This document shows positions 33,899-46,286 of a DNA stretch of 64,000 nt, piece by piece. Numbering within the stretch: position 1 is the first letter of the stretch; every line of letters starts with the position of its first letter. The stretch spans positions 2,728,001 through 2,792,000 of the forward strand of contig NZ_CP094357.1 in assembly GCF_014779555.2 (NCBI RefSeq), in the 5' to 3' direction. Position numbers and translations under genes: made by a program. The DNA comes from Lysobacter capsici (GTDB lineage Bacteria; Pseudomonadota; Gammaproteobacteria; Xanthomonadales; Xanthomonadaceae). The notes under the pieces were generated by a model. The model was given only the letters and a program-made list of their open reading frames with translations, was not told the origin of the DNA and did no database searches.

Positions 33899-34663
33899 AT
33901 GGCCGCGACCATCCATCTGATCCGCCACGGCCAGGCCGCGTTCGGCGCGGCCGATTACGATCAACTCAGCGAGCGCGGACGCGAACAGTCGCGTCTGCTC
34001 GGCGCCGCATTGGCGCCGTTGGCGGGCGAGGGCGACATCGCGATCTGCGGCGGCATGCGCCGGCATCGACAGACCGCCGAAGAATGCCTGGCGGCGATGT
34101 ATCCAACACACGCACCCCAACACGACCACGCGGATGCAAGCCCCTCTCCCGTCCACGGGAGAGGGGTTGGGGTGAGGGCCCCCCCCCAAACCGACCCACG
34201 CTGGAACGAATTCGACCACCAGCAAATCATCGCCCGCCACAAACCCGAATACGGCGATCACGAACACTTGGTCGCCGAACTCGGCCGCGCCACCGACCCA
34301 CGCCGCGCCTTTCAGACGCTGTTCGCCGCGGCGATGACGCGCTGGTCGGGCGGTGAGTTCGATCACGAGTACAGCGAACCGTGGCCGGCGTTCGGCCAGC
34401 GTTGCCGCGATGCCCTGCAGGCCGCGGCCGACGCCGCGCCGTCGTCGGCTTCGAATATCTGGGTGTTCACCTCCGGCGGCCCGATCGCCGCGATCGTCCA
34501 GCACCTGCTGCAGGCGCCCGATGCGCAGGCGATGAAACTCAGCTGGACGCTGGTCAACGCCGGCGTCACCCAAGTGCATGTCGCTCGCGGCGGCCTGCGT
34601 CTGTCCACCTTCAACGGCCACGCCCATCTTTACGGGCGCGCCGACCTGATCACTTATCGCTGA
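33899..34663 (+). CDS. Histidine phosphatase family protein with an embedded repeat
   Basis: Phosphoglycerate-mutase-like phosphatase (254 aa). The RHG motif is at residues 9-11 (LIRHGQAAFG), a second GGMRRHRQTAEE arginine segment is near 52, and a C-terminal FTSGGPIAAI holds the later catalytic region. It begins one base after the kinase stop. Residues about 80-96 (SPSPVHGRGVGVRAPP) are encoded by a dispersed CCCCTCTCCCG hairpin repeat, read in frame, followed by a run of nine C residues. The repeat falls between conserved blocks, so activity may survive. The partner substrate could be a phosphorylated operon intermediate. Confidence 0.85.
   Translation: MAATIHLIRHGQAAFGAADYDQLSERGREQSRLLGAALAPLAGEGDIAICGGMRRHRQTAEECLAAMYPTHAPQHDHADASPSPVHGRGVGVRAPPQTDPRWNEFDHQQIIARHKPEYGDHEHLVAELGRATDPRRAFQTLFAAAMTRWSGGEFDHEYSEPWPAFGQRCRDALQAAADAAPSSASNIWVFTSGGPIAAIVQHLLQAPDAQAMKLSWTLVNAGVTQVHVARGGLRLSTFNGHAHLYGRADLITYR
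34141..34180. repeat. Dispersed hairpin repeat inside the phosphatase gene
   Basis: Same element as at 27794-27833 and 49077-49113: CCCCTCTCCCG, a short loop, CGGGAGAGGGG, TTGGGGTGAGGG. It runs into a nine-C homopolymer at 34179-34187. The reading frame stays open through it. Confidence 0.88.
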
Positions 34664-34698
34664 GGCTTCGCGCCTCAACCGGAACCGGAGTTCGCCGC

Positions 34699-35454
34699 AT
34701 GCGCAAACGTATCCTCATCACCGGCGCCAGTTCCGGACTCGGCCGCGGCATGGCGCGCGAGTTCGCCCGCGCCGGCAGCGACCTCGCCCTGTGCGCGCGG
34801 CGCCTCGATCGCCTGGAAGCGCTCAAGGCCGAACTGGAGGGCGCGCATCCGGGCATCCGCGTGAGCATCCACAGCCTGGACGTGACCGATCACCAGCAAG
34901 TGTTCGCGGTGTTCGCCGCCGCCCGCGACGCACTCGGCGGCCTGGATCGGGTGATCGTCAATGCCGGCATCGGCCAGGGCGCGCCGGTCGGCAAGGGCCA
35001 GTTCGCCTTGAACCGCAGCATCGTCGAAACCAATTTCCTGGCCGCGCTGGCGCAGTGCGAAGCGGCGGTGGAAATCTTTCGCGCCGCGGGCCAGGGGCAC
35101 CTCGTATTGATCTCCTCGATGAGCGCGATGCGCGGCATGCGCGGCGGCCTGACCGCCTACGCCGCGAGCAAGGCCGGCGTGGCCTCGCTGGCCGAAGGCA
35201 TCCGCACCGACATGCTGCGCAAGCCCTCGATCAAGATCAGCACGATTTACCCCGGCTACATCCGCACCGAAATGAACGACGGCGCGCCGGCCAAGCAGAC
35301 GCCTTTCATCATCGACGAGGCCACCGGTTGCCGGTTGCTGGTGCGGGCGATCGAGAAGGAGAAAGCCAAGGCCTACGTGCCGTGGTGGCCGTGGGCGCCG
35401 TTGGGGTGGTTGATGAAGCGGATGCCGTTGGCGTGGGTGGCGAAGCTCAATTGA
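34699..35454 (+). CDS. Short-chain dehydrogenase/reductase (SDR)
   Basis: Second SDR of the group (251 aa) with TGASSGLG at residues 8-15, NAGIGQG near 90, a catalytic ISSM serine and YAASK at 154-158. The C-terminus (AKAYVPWWPWAPLGWLMKRMPLAW) is hydrophobic and aromatic, so membrane association is possible. CGGAG precedes the ATG, and the gene starts 35 bases after the phosphatase. Substrate unknown; position suggests the same pathway. Confidence 0.88.
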   Translation: MRKRILITGASSGLGRGMAREFARAGSDLALCARRLDRLEALKAELEGAHPGIRVSIHSLDVTDHQQVFAVFAAARDALGGLDRVIVNAGIGQGAPVGKGQFALNRSIVETNFLAALAQCEAAVEIFRAAGQGHLVLISSMSAMRGMRGGLTAYAASKAGVASLAEGIRTDMLRKPSIKISTIYPGYIRTEMNDGAPAKQTPFIIDEATGCRLLVRAIEKEKAKAYVPWWPWAPLGWLMKRMPLAWVAKLN

Positions 35455-35490
35455 TCGTCCGCAGCCGTTCGTGTTGTTTCGGTAGCCCCC

Positions 35491-35725
35491 TGTAGGAGCG
35501 GCGCGAGCCGCGACCGCGAATTGCGGTCTGCGGCGAGGGTTTCGTCGTAGCCCGCTTGGTCGTCGTAGTCGTTGTGGCGCGGTCGTAGCTTGCGATGCGG
35601 GCTGCGACGCAGGCGTTGTGACGCGGTCGCGGCTTGCGCCGCTCCTACAGGGAGGCGCCGTAGCATCCGACGTGTATGTATATCCGTTATCTACCTGTAG
35701 GAGCGGCGTGAGCCGCGACCGCGCC
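35491..35725. repeat. Three REP halves of the GTAGGAGCGGC family
   Basis: Copies lie at 35491-35520, 35619-35651 (inverted) and 35694-35725. Together with the next repeat they fill the spacer 35455-35924, which has no gene I can support. Confidence 0.8.
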
Positions 35726-35754
35726 TCATCGGTCATGACGTAATTTTCCAGAAC

Positions 35755-35863
35755 GTCATTCCCGCGGAAGCGGGAATCCAGTGACTTCAAGCGTTCTCGC
35801 ACGAAAGTCCCTGGATGTTCGGCTTCGCCGAAGTAAAGCAGAGCCCGCCTTCGCGGGAATGAC
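35755..35863. repeat. CATTCCCGC/GCGGGAATG dispersed repeat
   Basis: It starts GTCATTCCCGCGGAAGCGGG, continues AATCCAGTGACTTCAAGCG and CTGGATGTTCGGCTTCGCCG, and ends TTCGCGGGAATGAC. The same modules recur at 56045-56338. The ends are inverted, so the unit could fold as a hairpin. Confidence 0.8.
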
Positions 35864-35924
35864 GGTCTGGAAGGGACGCGGTGTTGCGTGGGGCATTCCC
35901 GGATCAACGATCCGTCTTTACGGT

Positions 35925-36407
35925 TTATTGTCCGTCGGCGCGTAAGGCATCGTCCGAGCCCCCACAACACTCATCCTGAGCAAGATCCTCAAGAATCGGA
36001 CACTCCGGCCGATCGTCCCCGTGGCACCGCCGCGCCAGTTGCTCCAGTGTGTGCTGCATCGCCTGCATCTCGCGGATCTTCGCCGCCAGTTCAGCCGCGT
36101 GATCCAGCGCCAGCCGCTTGACCTCGCCGCTTTCGCGCGAGCGGTTGTCCCACAGCCCCAGCAAGGTCTCGATCTGCTTGATCGAAAACCCCAGCGAGCG
36201 CGAGCGCTTGATGAAGCGCAGCCGGTGCAGGTCGCTGTCGCGGTACAGACGATAGCCGGCGATGCTGCGGCCGGCGGTCGGAATCAGGTCGATGCTTTCG
36301 TAATGCCGGATCATCTTCGCGCTCACCCCGCTGAGCTGGGCGGCTTCGCCGATGTTGTGCAGGCCGTCGGCCTTGGCCTGGGCGAGTTCGGGCGCGTTGC
36401 GGGTCAT
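35925..36407 (-). CDS. cueR: Copper-responsive MerR-family regulator CueR
   Basis: Cu(I) sensor that activates copA (160 aa). The winged helix-turn-helix (HNIGEAAQLSGVSAKMIRHYESIDLI) is at residues about 17-42, a dimerisation helix follows, and the metal loop is CHGDDRPEC with Cys128 and Cys136, the CX7C spacing of CueR. Two further cysteines (147,148) sit near the C-terminus. The N-terminus carries about 16 extra residues compared with E. coli CueR. It follows copA by 41 bases on the same strand, so it is probably autoregulated through the copA promoter. Confidence 0.92.
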   Translation of the reverse strand: MTRNAPELAQAKADGLHNIGEAAQLSGVSAKMIRHYESIDLIPTAGRSIAGYRLYRDSDLHRLRFIKRSRSLGFSIKQIETLLGLWDNRSRESGEVKRLALDHAAELAAKIREMQAMQHTLEQLARRCHGDDRPECPILEDLAQDECCGGSDDALRADGQ

Positions 36408-36448
36408 GGCGCGGTTCCTGTTTCCGGTAACGAAGGGTACGTAAGCGT

Positions 36449-38926
36449 TCATGCCGGTTTCCAGCGGCGCAGCAGCAGAGTGTTGCCGATCACGCTGACG
36501 CTGGAGAAGGCCATCGCCGCGGCGGCGACCACCGGGTTCAACCAGCCCAAGGTCGCCAGGCCGATCCCTATCACGTTGTAGCCGAACGCCCAGAACAGGT
36601 TCTGGCGGATCTTGCGGCTGGTGCGGCGCGAGATTTCGATCGCGTCGGCGACCAGTCCCGGTTCGGCGCGCATCAGGGTGATGCCGGCGGCCTGCATCGC
36701 CACGTCGGTGCCGCTGCCCATGGCGATGCCGACGTCGGCCGCGGCCAGCGCGGGCGCGTCGTTGACGCCGTCGCCGACCATCGCCACGGTGCGGAATTGG
36801 CCGAGTTCGGCGACCGCGGCGGCCTTCTGTTCGGGCAATACGTCGGCGCGGATCTGGTCGATGCCCAGTTCGGCGGCGACCGCGCGCGCTGCGCCGATGT
36901 GATCGCCGGAAATCATCGCGGTGCTCACGCCCAGCGCGTGCAGGCGTTCGATCGCGGCCCGGGCGTTGGCGCGCGGGGTGTCGCGGAAGCCGAGCAAGCC
37001 CAGCAACTGCGCGCCGTCGGCGCCGTGGCGCGCGAGCCACGACACGCTGTGGCCGCTGTCGGCCAGGCGCTGCGCCGCTTCGCGCAGTGGTTGCAGATCG
37101 ACGCCGGCCTCTTCGAGCATGCGGGTGCTGCCGAGCAGCAGGTTGCGGCCTTCGACCTCGCCGCGCAGGCCGCGTCCGGCCAGCGCCTGCAATTGCGACA
37201 CCGGCGGCAGGCTCAGCGCGCGCGCCGCGTCGAGGGTGGCGCGCGCGAGCGGATGCTCGCTGCCCGATTGCAGCGCCGCGGCCAGGCGCAGCAGTGCGTC
37301 GCGATCGCCGTCGAGCGCGGTCCATTCGCTCAGCACCGGCTTGCCTTCGGTCAGGGTGCCGGTCTTGTCGAACGCGACCACGTCGATCCGATGCGCGATT
37401 TCCAGCGCTTCGGCGTCCTTGATCAGAATGCCCGCGCGCGCGGCCACGCCGGTGCCGGCCATGATCGCGGTCGGCGTGGCCAGGCCCAGCGCGCACGGAC
37501 AAGCGATCACCAGCACCGCGACCGCGTTGAGCACGGCCTGGCTCCAGTCGCCGGCATACAGACCCCAACCGATCAGGGTCAGCAGCGCGATCGCGATCAC
37601 CACCGGCACGAACACCGCGCTGACCCGGTCGACCAGATGCTGGATCGGCGCCTTCTTGGCCTGCGCGTCTTCGACCAGACGGATGATGCGGGCGAGCGCG
37701 CTCTCCGCGCCGACCGCCACGGTCTCGACCACGATGCGGCCTTCGCCGTTGATCGCGCCGCCGGTGACGCGGTCGCCGCTTTCGCGCGCCACCGGCAGGG
37801 ATTCGCCGGTGAGCAGGGATTCGTCGACGTGAGTCAGGCCCTCGACGATGCGGCCGTCGGCCGGCAGGCGTTCGCCCGGACGCACCACCACGAGGTCGCC
37901 GACTCGCAGTTGCGCCAGCGGCAGTTCGTGTTCGACGCCGTCGCGCAGCACCCGCGCGCTGCTCGGACGCAGCGCCTGCAGGGCGCGGATCGCCGCGGTG
38001 GTCTGGCGCTTGGCGCGCGCTTCCAGCCACTTGCCGAACAGGATCAGGGTGACGATCACCGCCGAGGTTTCGAAATACAGCTGCATCTGATCGCCGCGCA
38101 GCAGGTGATACAGGCTCAGGCCGTAACCGGCGCTGCTGCCGAGCGCGACCAGCAGGTCCATGTTGCCGCTGCGCGCGCGCAGCGCGCTCCAGCCGGCGCG
38201 GTAGAAGCGCGCGCCGAGCCAGAACTGCACCGGCGTGGCCAGGGCGAACTGCAGCCAGCCCGGCAGCATCCAGTGCTGGCCGAACAACAGGCCGAGCATC
38301 GGCGCGACCAAGGGCAGCGACAGCGCGGCGGCGATCAGCAGATGACGGGTTTCGCGCGTCAGCGTGGGCTTGGCGTTGCCGTGGGCGGCGGCGGTGGCCG
38401 TGCCGCTGTCGGTGCGCGGCGCGTGCGTGCTGTCGCCAGCGGATGCGCTGCTTGCGCCGCCGCCGGACGGGTTGTCCGGGTCGCTGTCGGGCAGGCTCGC
38501 TTCGTAACCGGCGCGCTTGACTGCGGCGATCAGCGCGGCCGTGTCGGTGCCTTTGAGCATGCGCAGCCTGGCGCGCTCGGTGGCCAGATTGACCGAGGCC
38601 TCGAGCACGCCCGGCACCGCGGTGAGCGCCTTCTCGATCCGGCCGACGCAGGAGCCGCAATTCATCCCGCGCAGGGCCAGCACGAGCTCCTCGCTGGGGA
38701 CGCTGTAACCGGCGGCGGCGATGGCGCGTTCGATCTGCGCGGCGGAGACGCTGGCGTCGTGGGCGACCTCGGCGATTTCGGTGGCCAGATTGACGCTGAC
38801 CTCGGCGACGCCGGGCAGGGCGGACACGGCCCGCTCGATGCGGCCGACGCAGGAGCTGCAGGTCATTCCGGCGACGCGCAGGCGCAGGCGTTGCGGGAGG
38901 GGGGCGACGTGGTGCGGGGCGTTCAT
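36449..38926 (-). CDS. copA: Copper-exporting P1B-type ATPase CopA
   Basis: Cytoplasmic-membrane Cu(I) exporter (825 aa). Two N-terminal heavy-metal-binding domains carry GMTCSSC (Cys23, Cys26) and GMNCGSC (Cys90, Cys93). A His/Gly-poor linker leads to eight helices with the transport motif CPC (476-478), the phosphorylation motif DKTGT (Asp520), and the hinge [11 protein letters not shown] chose the ATG at 38926 ([10 protein letters not shown]) rather than further upstream starts. It lies under a CueR-type operator at 38964-38983 and precedes cueR. Confidence 0.94.
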   Translation of the reverse strand: MNAPHHVAPLPQRLRLRVAGMTCSSCVGRIERAVSALPGVAEVSVNLATEIAEVAHDASVSAAQIERAIAAAGYSVPSEELVLALRGMNCGSCVGRIEKALTAVPGVLEASVNLATERARLRMLKGTDTAALIAAVKRAGYEASLPDSDPDNPSGGGASSASAGDSTHAPRTDSGTATAAAHGNAKPTLTRETRHLLIAAALSLPLVAPMLGLLFGQHWMLPGWLQFALATPVQFWLGARFYRAGWSALRARSGNMDLLVALGSSAGYGLSLYHLLRGDQMQLYFETSAVIVTLILFGKWLEARAKRQTTAAIRALQALRPSSARVLRDGVEHELPLAQLRVGDLVVVRPGERLPADGRIVEGLTHVDESLLTGESLPVARESGDRVTGGAINGEGRIVVETVAVGAESALARIIRLVEDAQAKKAPIQHLVDRVSAVFVPVVIAIALLTLIGWGLYAGDWSQAVLNAVAVLVIACPCALGLATPTAIMAGTGVAARAGILIKDAEALEIAHRIDVVAFDKTGTLTEGKPVLSEWTALDGDRDALLRLAAALQSGSEHPLARATLDAARALSLPPVSQLQALAGRGLRGEVEGRNLLLGSTRMLEEAGVDLQPLREAAQRLADSGHSVSWLARHGADGAQLLGLLGFRDTPRANARAAIERLHALGVSTAMISGDHIGAARAVAAELGIDQIRADVLPEQKAAAVAELGQFRTVAMVGDGVNDAPALAAADVGIAMGSGTDVAMQAAGITLMRAEPGLVADAIEISRRTSRKIRQNLFWAFGYNVIGIGLATLGWLNPVVAAAAMAFSSVSVIGNTLLLRRWKPA

Positions 38927-38955
38927 GGGGGTTCCCGGGAGACTCGATGCCGGGC

Positions 38956-38986
38956 AGGTTGGGGGTTCCCATGATGGTAAGGTCAA
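38956..38986 (-). promoter_or_regulatory. CueR-type promoter of copA
   Basis: On the minus strand, TTGACC (-35, 38981-38986) is followed after 19 bases by CAACCT (38956-38961). The interval holds the imperfect dyad ACCTTACC..GGGAACC. The long 19-base spacing and the ACCTT/GGAA half-sites are those of MerR/CueR activated promoters. Confidence 0.7.
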
Positions 38987-39090
38987 GCTTGGGGCCGGGG
39001 CGTGAGTGAAAGGCCGGTTCGACGCGGTGGATCGGGCGTCGGGCGTTGCGATTGCGATTGCGAGGCGTGAGTGGCGCCGTGGGCCGTTGG

Positions 39091-39177
39091 TTCGCGGTCG
39101 CGGCTCGCGCCGCTCCTACAGGAAGATACGAAGCCTCGGCCGCCCCCTGTAGGAGCGGCGCAAGCCGCGACCGCGCC
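39091..39177. repeat. Pair of REP elements upstream of lhr
   Basis: Inverted copies at 39091-39122 and 39147-39177 (GTAGGAGCGGCG family) form a large dyad. The rest of the spacer 38987-39383 shows no gene. Confidence 0.8.
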
Positions 39178-39383
39178 ACCGCAAACACGCCGCAAGCCCG
39201 AAGCCCCGCGCTCACCGCACATCGCCCCGTTCAGACATCTGCAATGCGCTTGCCCCCAAGCGGTGAACAATTCAGTCGCACCCACTGAGACACGTCGCCC
39301 ACACGCTAGCCAATGCCAAAATCGGCCCCATATTCAGCAACGATCCCCAGTCACCGCTCCCAATCGGCAGGCCGTCCCCGCTC

Positions 39384-43823
<4,440 letters not shown>

Positions 43824-44407
43824 CCCGATCGCCTGTCGTCGCATTGTCTCGCCGCATTGCGGGCAAGCACGCGGCGGTCGCGCATCTTCTCGCGCATTTA
43901 CTTGCGCGATTGCTTTATGACTCGGGTTGATCGCGCCGGTCCGACCAACGGCATGGGCCGCGTTCATCGCAAGCGCGCATTCGTCGGGCGCGCATATCGC
44001 TCGCGCCTCCGGTTAAGCCCGCGTGTTCGACGGATGAATCTCAGGTTAGACGGCCGCGTCGCAGCTTCGGTGTTGCGCCGGTGTGAGCGCGCCGTGTTGC
44101 GTCGATGCGCCGCCGCGGAATTGCGTCACAGTTAACGACTGAATGCTTCATCGGCTTCGCGTTACGACGCTCTGCGCCCCAGGCAGCTTGATGAACGAAA
44201 GCGCAATCGCGCGTAATCGCACTGACGCAGTCTTCGCATGCGCAAGTGGCAAGGTACGGCACACAGCGATTCACGCAGCGCGCCATCGATGTCGCCGATC
44301 CAGCGAACGCCGCGCGCTCCTCGCGATTCAATGCAGCCCGTCCATGCAGCTCGCTCCCGCAGCTCGTCATCGGTCGCCTGCGCCCCGTCCGTCAAGAGGA
44401 TTCGATC
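43824..44407. other. Intergenic stretch with no recognised feature
   Basis: About 580 bases between lhr and the stress group. It is rich in CGCGCAT-type words and contains several short frames in different phases, none with a good ribosome-binding site or coding pattern. AAGAGGA at 44394 belongs to the next gene. No repeat of the families seen elsewhere and no terminator I can support. Confidence 0.6.
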
Positions 44408-44827
44408 ATGCCCGTCGACAATTACCGAACCAGCGATTCCGAATCGTCCGCTTTGAACGTCACCGCGCAGGCTTCCGTCGACGCGTCGTGCCTGGCCGCA
44501 GGGTCCACCGGCTCGATGCTGGCGCACGATGTCGTCGACATGGATTCGGAGCTGCTGTATTGGCGCGGCCAGTATCGTGTCCTGGTCGATCGTCCCGGAT
44601 TGCGCTACAGCGACTACGAACCGGCGGTGAAACTCGGCCTGGACGCCTACATGCGTTCGCACGGCCGCGGTTTGCGCGAAATGGAGGAGGACCTGATCCG
44701 CTGCTACAAGCGGGTACGCGGCGTGTCGAAACTCGATTGGGACGAAGCCCGGCCGATGGTCGAAGCGGCCTGGCATCGCCTGGAACAACGCGATCGGCTG
44801 CGTCCGCGCCGCAGTCACCACGCATGA
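44408..44827 (+). CDS. Conserved-looking protein of unknown function in the Ku/LigD group
   Basis: 139 residues from the ATG at 44408 (AAGAGGA eight bases upstream). A low-complexity N-terminus is followed by a helical region with YWRGQYRVLVDRPGLRYSDYEPAVKLGLDAY and KLDWDEARPMVEAAWHRLE. There is no signal peptide and no membrane helix. I do not recognise a named family; the helical core resembles small stress-associated proteins. Its stop overlaps the next start (ATGA), so the two are co-translated. Confidence 0.7.
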   Translation: MPVDNYRTSDSESSALNVTAQASVDASCLAAGSTGSMLAHDVVDMDSELLYWRGQYRVLVDRPGLRYSDYEPAVKLGLDAYMRSHGRGLREMEEDLIRCYKRVRGVSKLDWDEARPMVEAAWHRLEQRDRLRPRRSHHA

Positions 44828-45336
44828 GCCTGCGCCACGCCTTCGAGCGCGGCGCGAAGGCCGCGGCGCGGTTCACCGGCCATCCGACCTGCTTCGGACT
44901 CGCGGTCGGCGTGGTGCTGGCGTGGGTGGTGTCCGGTCCGCTGTTCGGTTTCAGCGATACCTGGCAACTGGTGATCAATACCGGCACGACCATCATCACC
45001 TTCCTGATGGTGTTCCTGATCCAGAACTCGCAGAACCGCGACTCCGCCGCGGTGCAGATCAAGCTCGACGAACTGATCCGCGCGGTGCGCCGCGCCGACA
45101 ACACCTTGCTGGACATGGAGGAACTCGACGAGGCCACGCTGGAACAGTTCCGCAACCGTTACGAAGCGCTGGCGAAGAAAGCGCGCGACGGCGGGGCGAG
45201 GGCGGCCTGCGAGGATCCTTCGTTCGGCATGGACGACGACGGCGATCGCGACGCTCCGCCGCGGTCCGATCAACAAGGCGCCGACCCGCGCGATCGCGAC
45301 GGCGACCGCCGTTCCAACACCCAAGACGAGGTTTGA
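44824..45336 (+). CDS. Low-affinity iron permease family small membrane protein
   Basis: 170 residues with two membrane helices (about 24-44, FGLAVGVVLAWVVSGPLFGF, and 49-67, LVINTGTTIITFLMVFLIQ) and a conserved block QNSQNRDSAAVQIKLDELIRA typical of this family. The C-terminus is highly charged and probably disordered. The iron-transport label comes from distant fungal relatives; in bacteria a role in membrane stress is as likely. It overlaps the upstream gene and stops two bases before ku. Confidence 0.82.
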   Translation: MSLRHAFERGAKAAARFTGHPTCFGLAVGVVLAWVVSGPLFGFSDTWQLVINTGTTIITFLMVFLIQNSQNRDSAAVQIKLDELIRAVRRADNTLLDMEELDEATLEQFRNRYEALAKKARDGGARAACEDPSFGMDDDGDRDAPPRSDQQGADPRDRDGDRRSNTQDEV

Positions 45337-45338
45337 CC

Positions 45339-46250
45339 ATGGCCCGCCCGATCTGGACCGGTACCCTGTCGTTCGGCCTGCTCAATATCCCGGTCAAGCT
45401 GATGACCGGCGAGCGCCGCGTCGACCTGCATTTCCGCATGCTCGACAGCCGCAACAAGGCGCCGATCCGCTACGAGCGGGTCAACGAGGAAACCGGCGAA
45501 GAGGTGCCGTGGAAGGAAATCGTCAAGGCGTTCGAATACGACAAGGGCAGCTATGTGGTGATCGAGGAGGCCGATATCGCCGCGGCCTCGCCGGACAACA
45601 AGGAGAGCGTCGACATCGACACCTTCGTCGACGCCGACTCGATCGGCGCGCAGTTCTTTGAGAAGCCCTACATCCTCGAGCCGGGCAAGAAAGCCGAGAA
45701 AGGCTATGTGCTGCTGCGCGAAGTGCTCAAGCGCAGCGGCAAGGTCGGGATCGGCCGGGTGGTGATCCGCACCCGCGAATACCTGGCCGCGGTGATGCCG
45801 CACGGCGAAGCCTTGCTGTTGATGATCCTGCGCTACGCCCAGGAACTGGTCGATCCGGCCGACTACAAACTGCCCGAGGGCGGCTTGGCGAAGTGGAAGA
45901 TCTCGCCGCGCGAGATCGACATGGCCGAGCAGTTGATCAAGTCGATGAGCAGCCAGTGGCAGCCCGACAGCTACAAGGACGACTTCCGTCAGCGCCTGCA
46001 CAAGGTGATCGAGCAACGGGTCAAGTCGAAGAAGGTGGTGCGCGGCAAGGACACCGACGACGCCAAGCTGCCCGAGAACGCGGCGACCAACGTCATCGAC
46101 TTCGCCGAGCTGCTCAGGCGCAGCCTGAGCAAGAAGAGCGGTAGCGCTCAGGCCGCGCCGGCGCAGGCGGGCAAGAAAACCGCGAAGAAGGCGGCGAAGA
46201 AGACCGCGCGCAAGGCGCCGGCCAAGAAACGCGCACGCAAGTCGGCTTGA
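45339..46250 (+). CDS. ku: Non-homologous end-joining protein Ku
   Basis: Homodimeric DNA-end-binding protein of bacterial NHEJ (303 aa). It starts MARPIWTGTLSFGLLNIPVKL and has the typical LRPY-like core (EKPYILEPGKKAEKGYVLLREVL, AVMPHGEALLLMILRYAQEL). The lysine/alanine-rich C-terminal tail (about 275-303, KKTAKKAAKKTARKAPAKK) should bind DNA. It directly precedes ligD on the same strand. Confidence 0.95.
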   Translation: MARPIWTGTLSFGLLNIPVKLMTGERRVDLHFRMLDSRNKAPIRYERVNEETGEEVPWKEIVKAFEYDKGSYVVIEEADIAAASPDNKESVDIDTFVDADSIGAQFFEKPYILEPGKKAEKGYVLLREVLKRSGKVGIGRVVIRTREYLAAVMPHGEALLLMILRYAQELVDPADYKLPEGGLAKWKISPREIDMAEQLIKSMSSQWQPDSYKDDFRQRLHKVIEQRVKSKKVVRGKDTDDAKLPENAATNVIDFAELLRRSLSKKSGSAQAAPAQAGKKTAKKAAKKTARKAPAKKRARKSA

Positions 46251-46286
46251 GGCCGTGAGTAGCGTCCGCCGCGTGGACCGCCGTCG

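Noticed and set aside
36797-38974. 725-codon plus-strand frame opposite copA
   Set aside because: Shadow of copA's GC-rich third positions; the product is low-complexity and copA has every catalytic motif.
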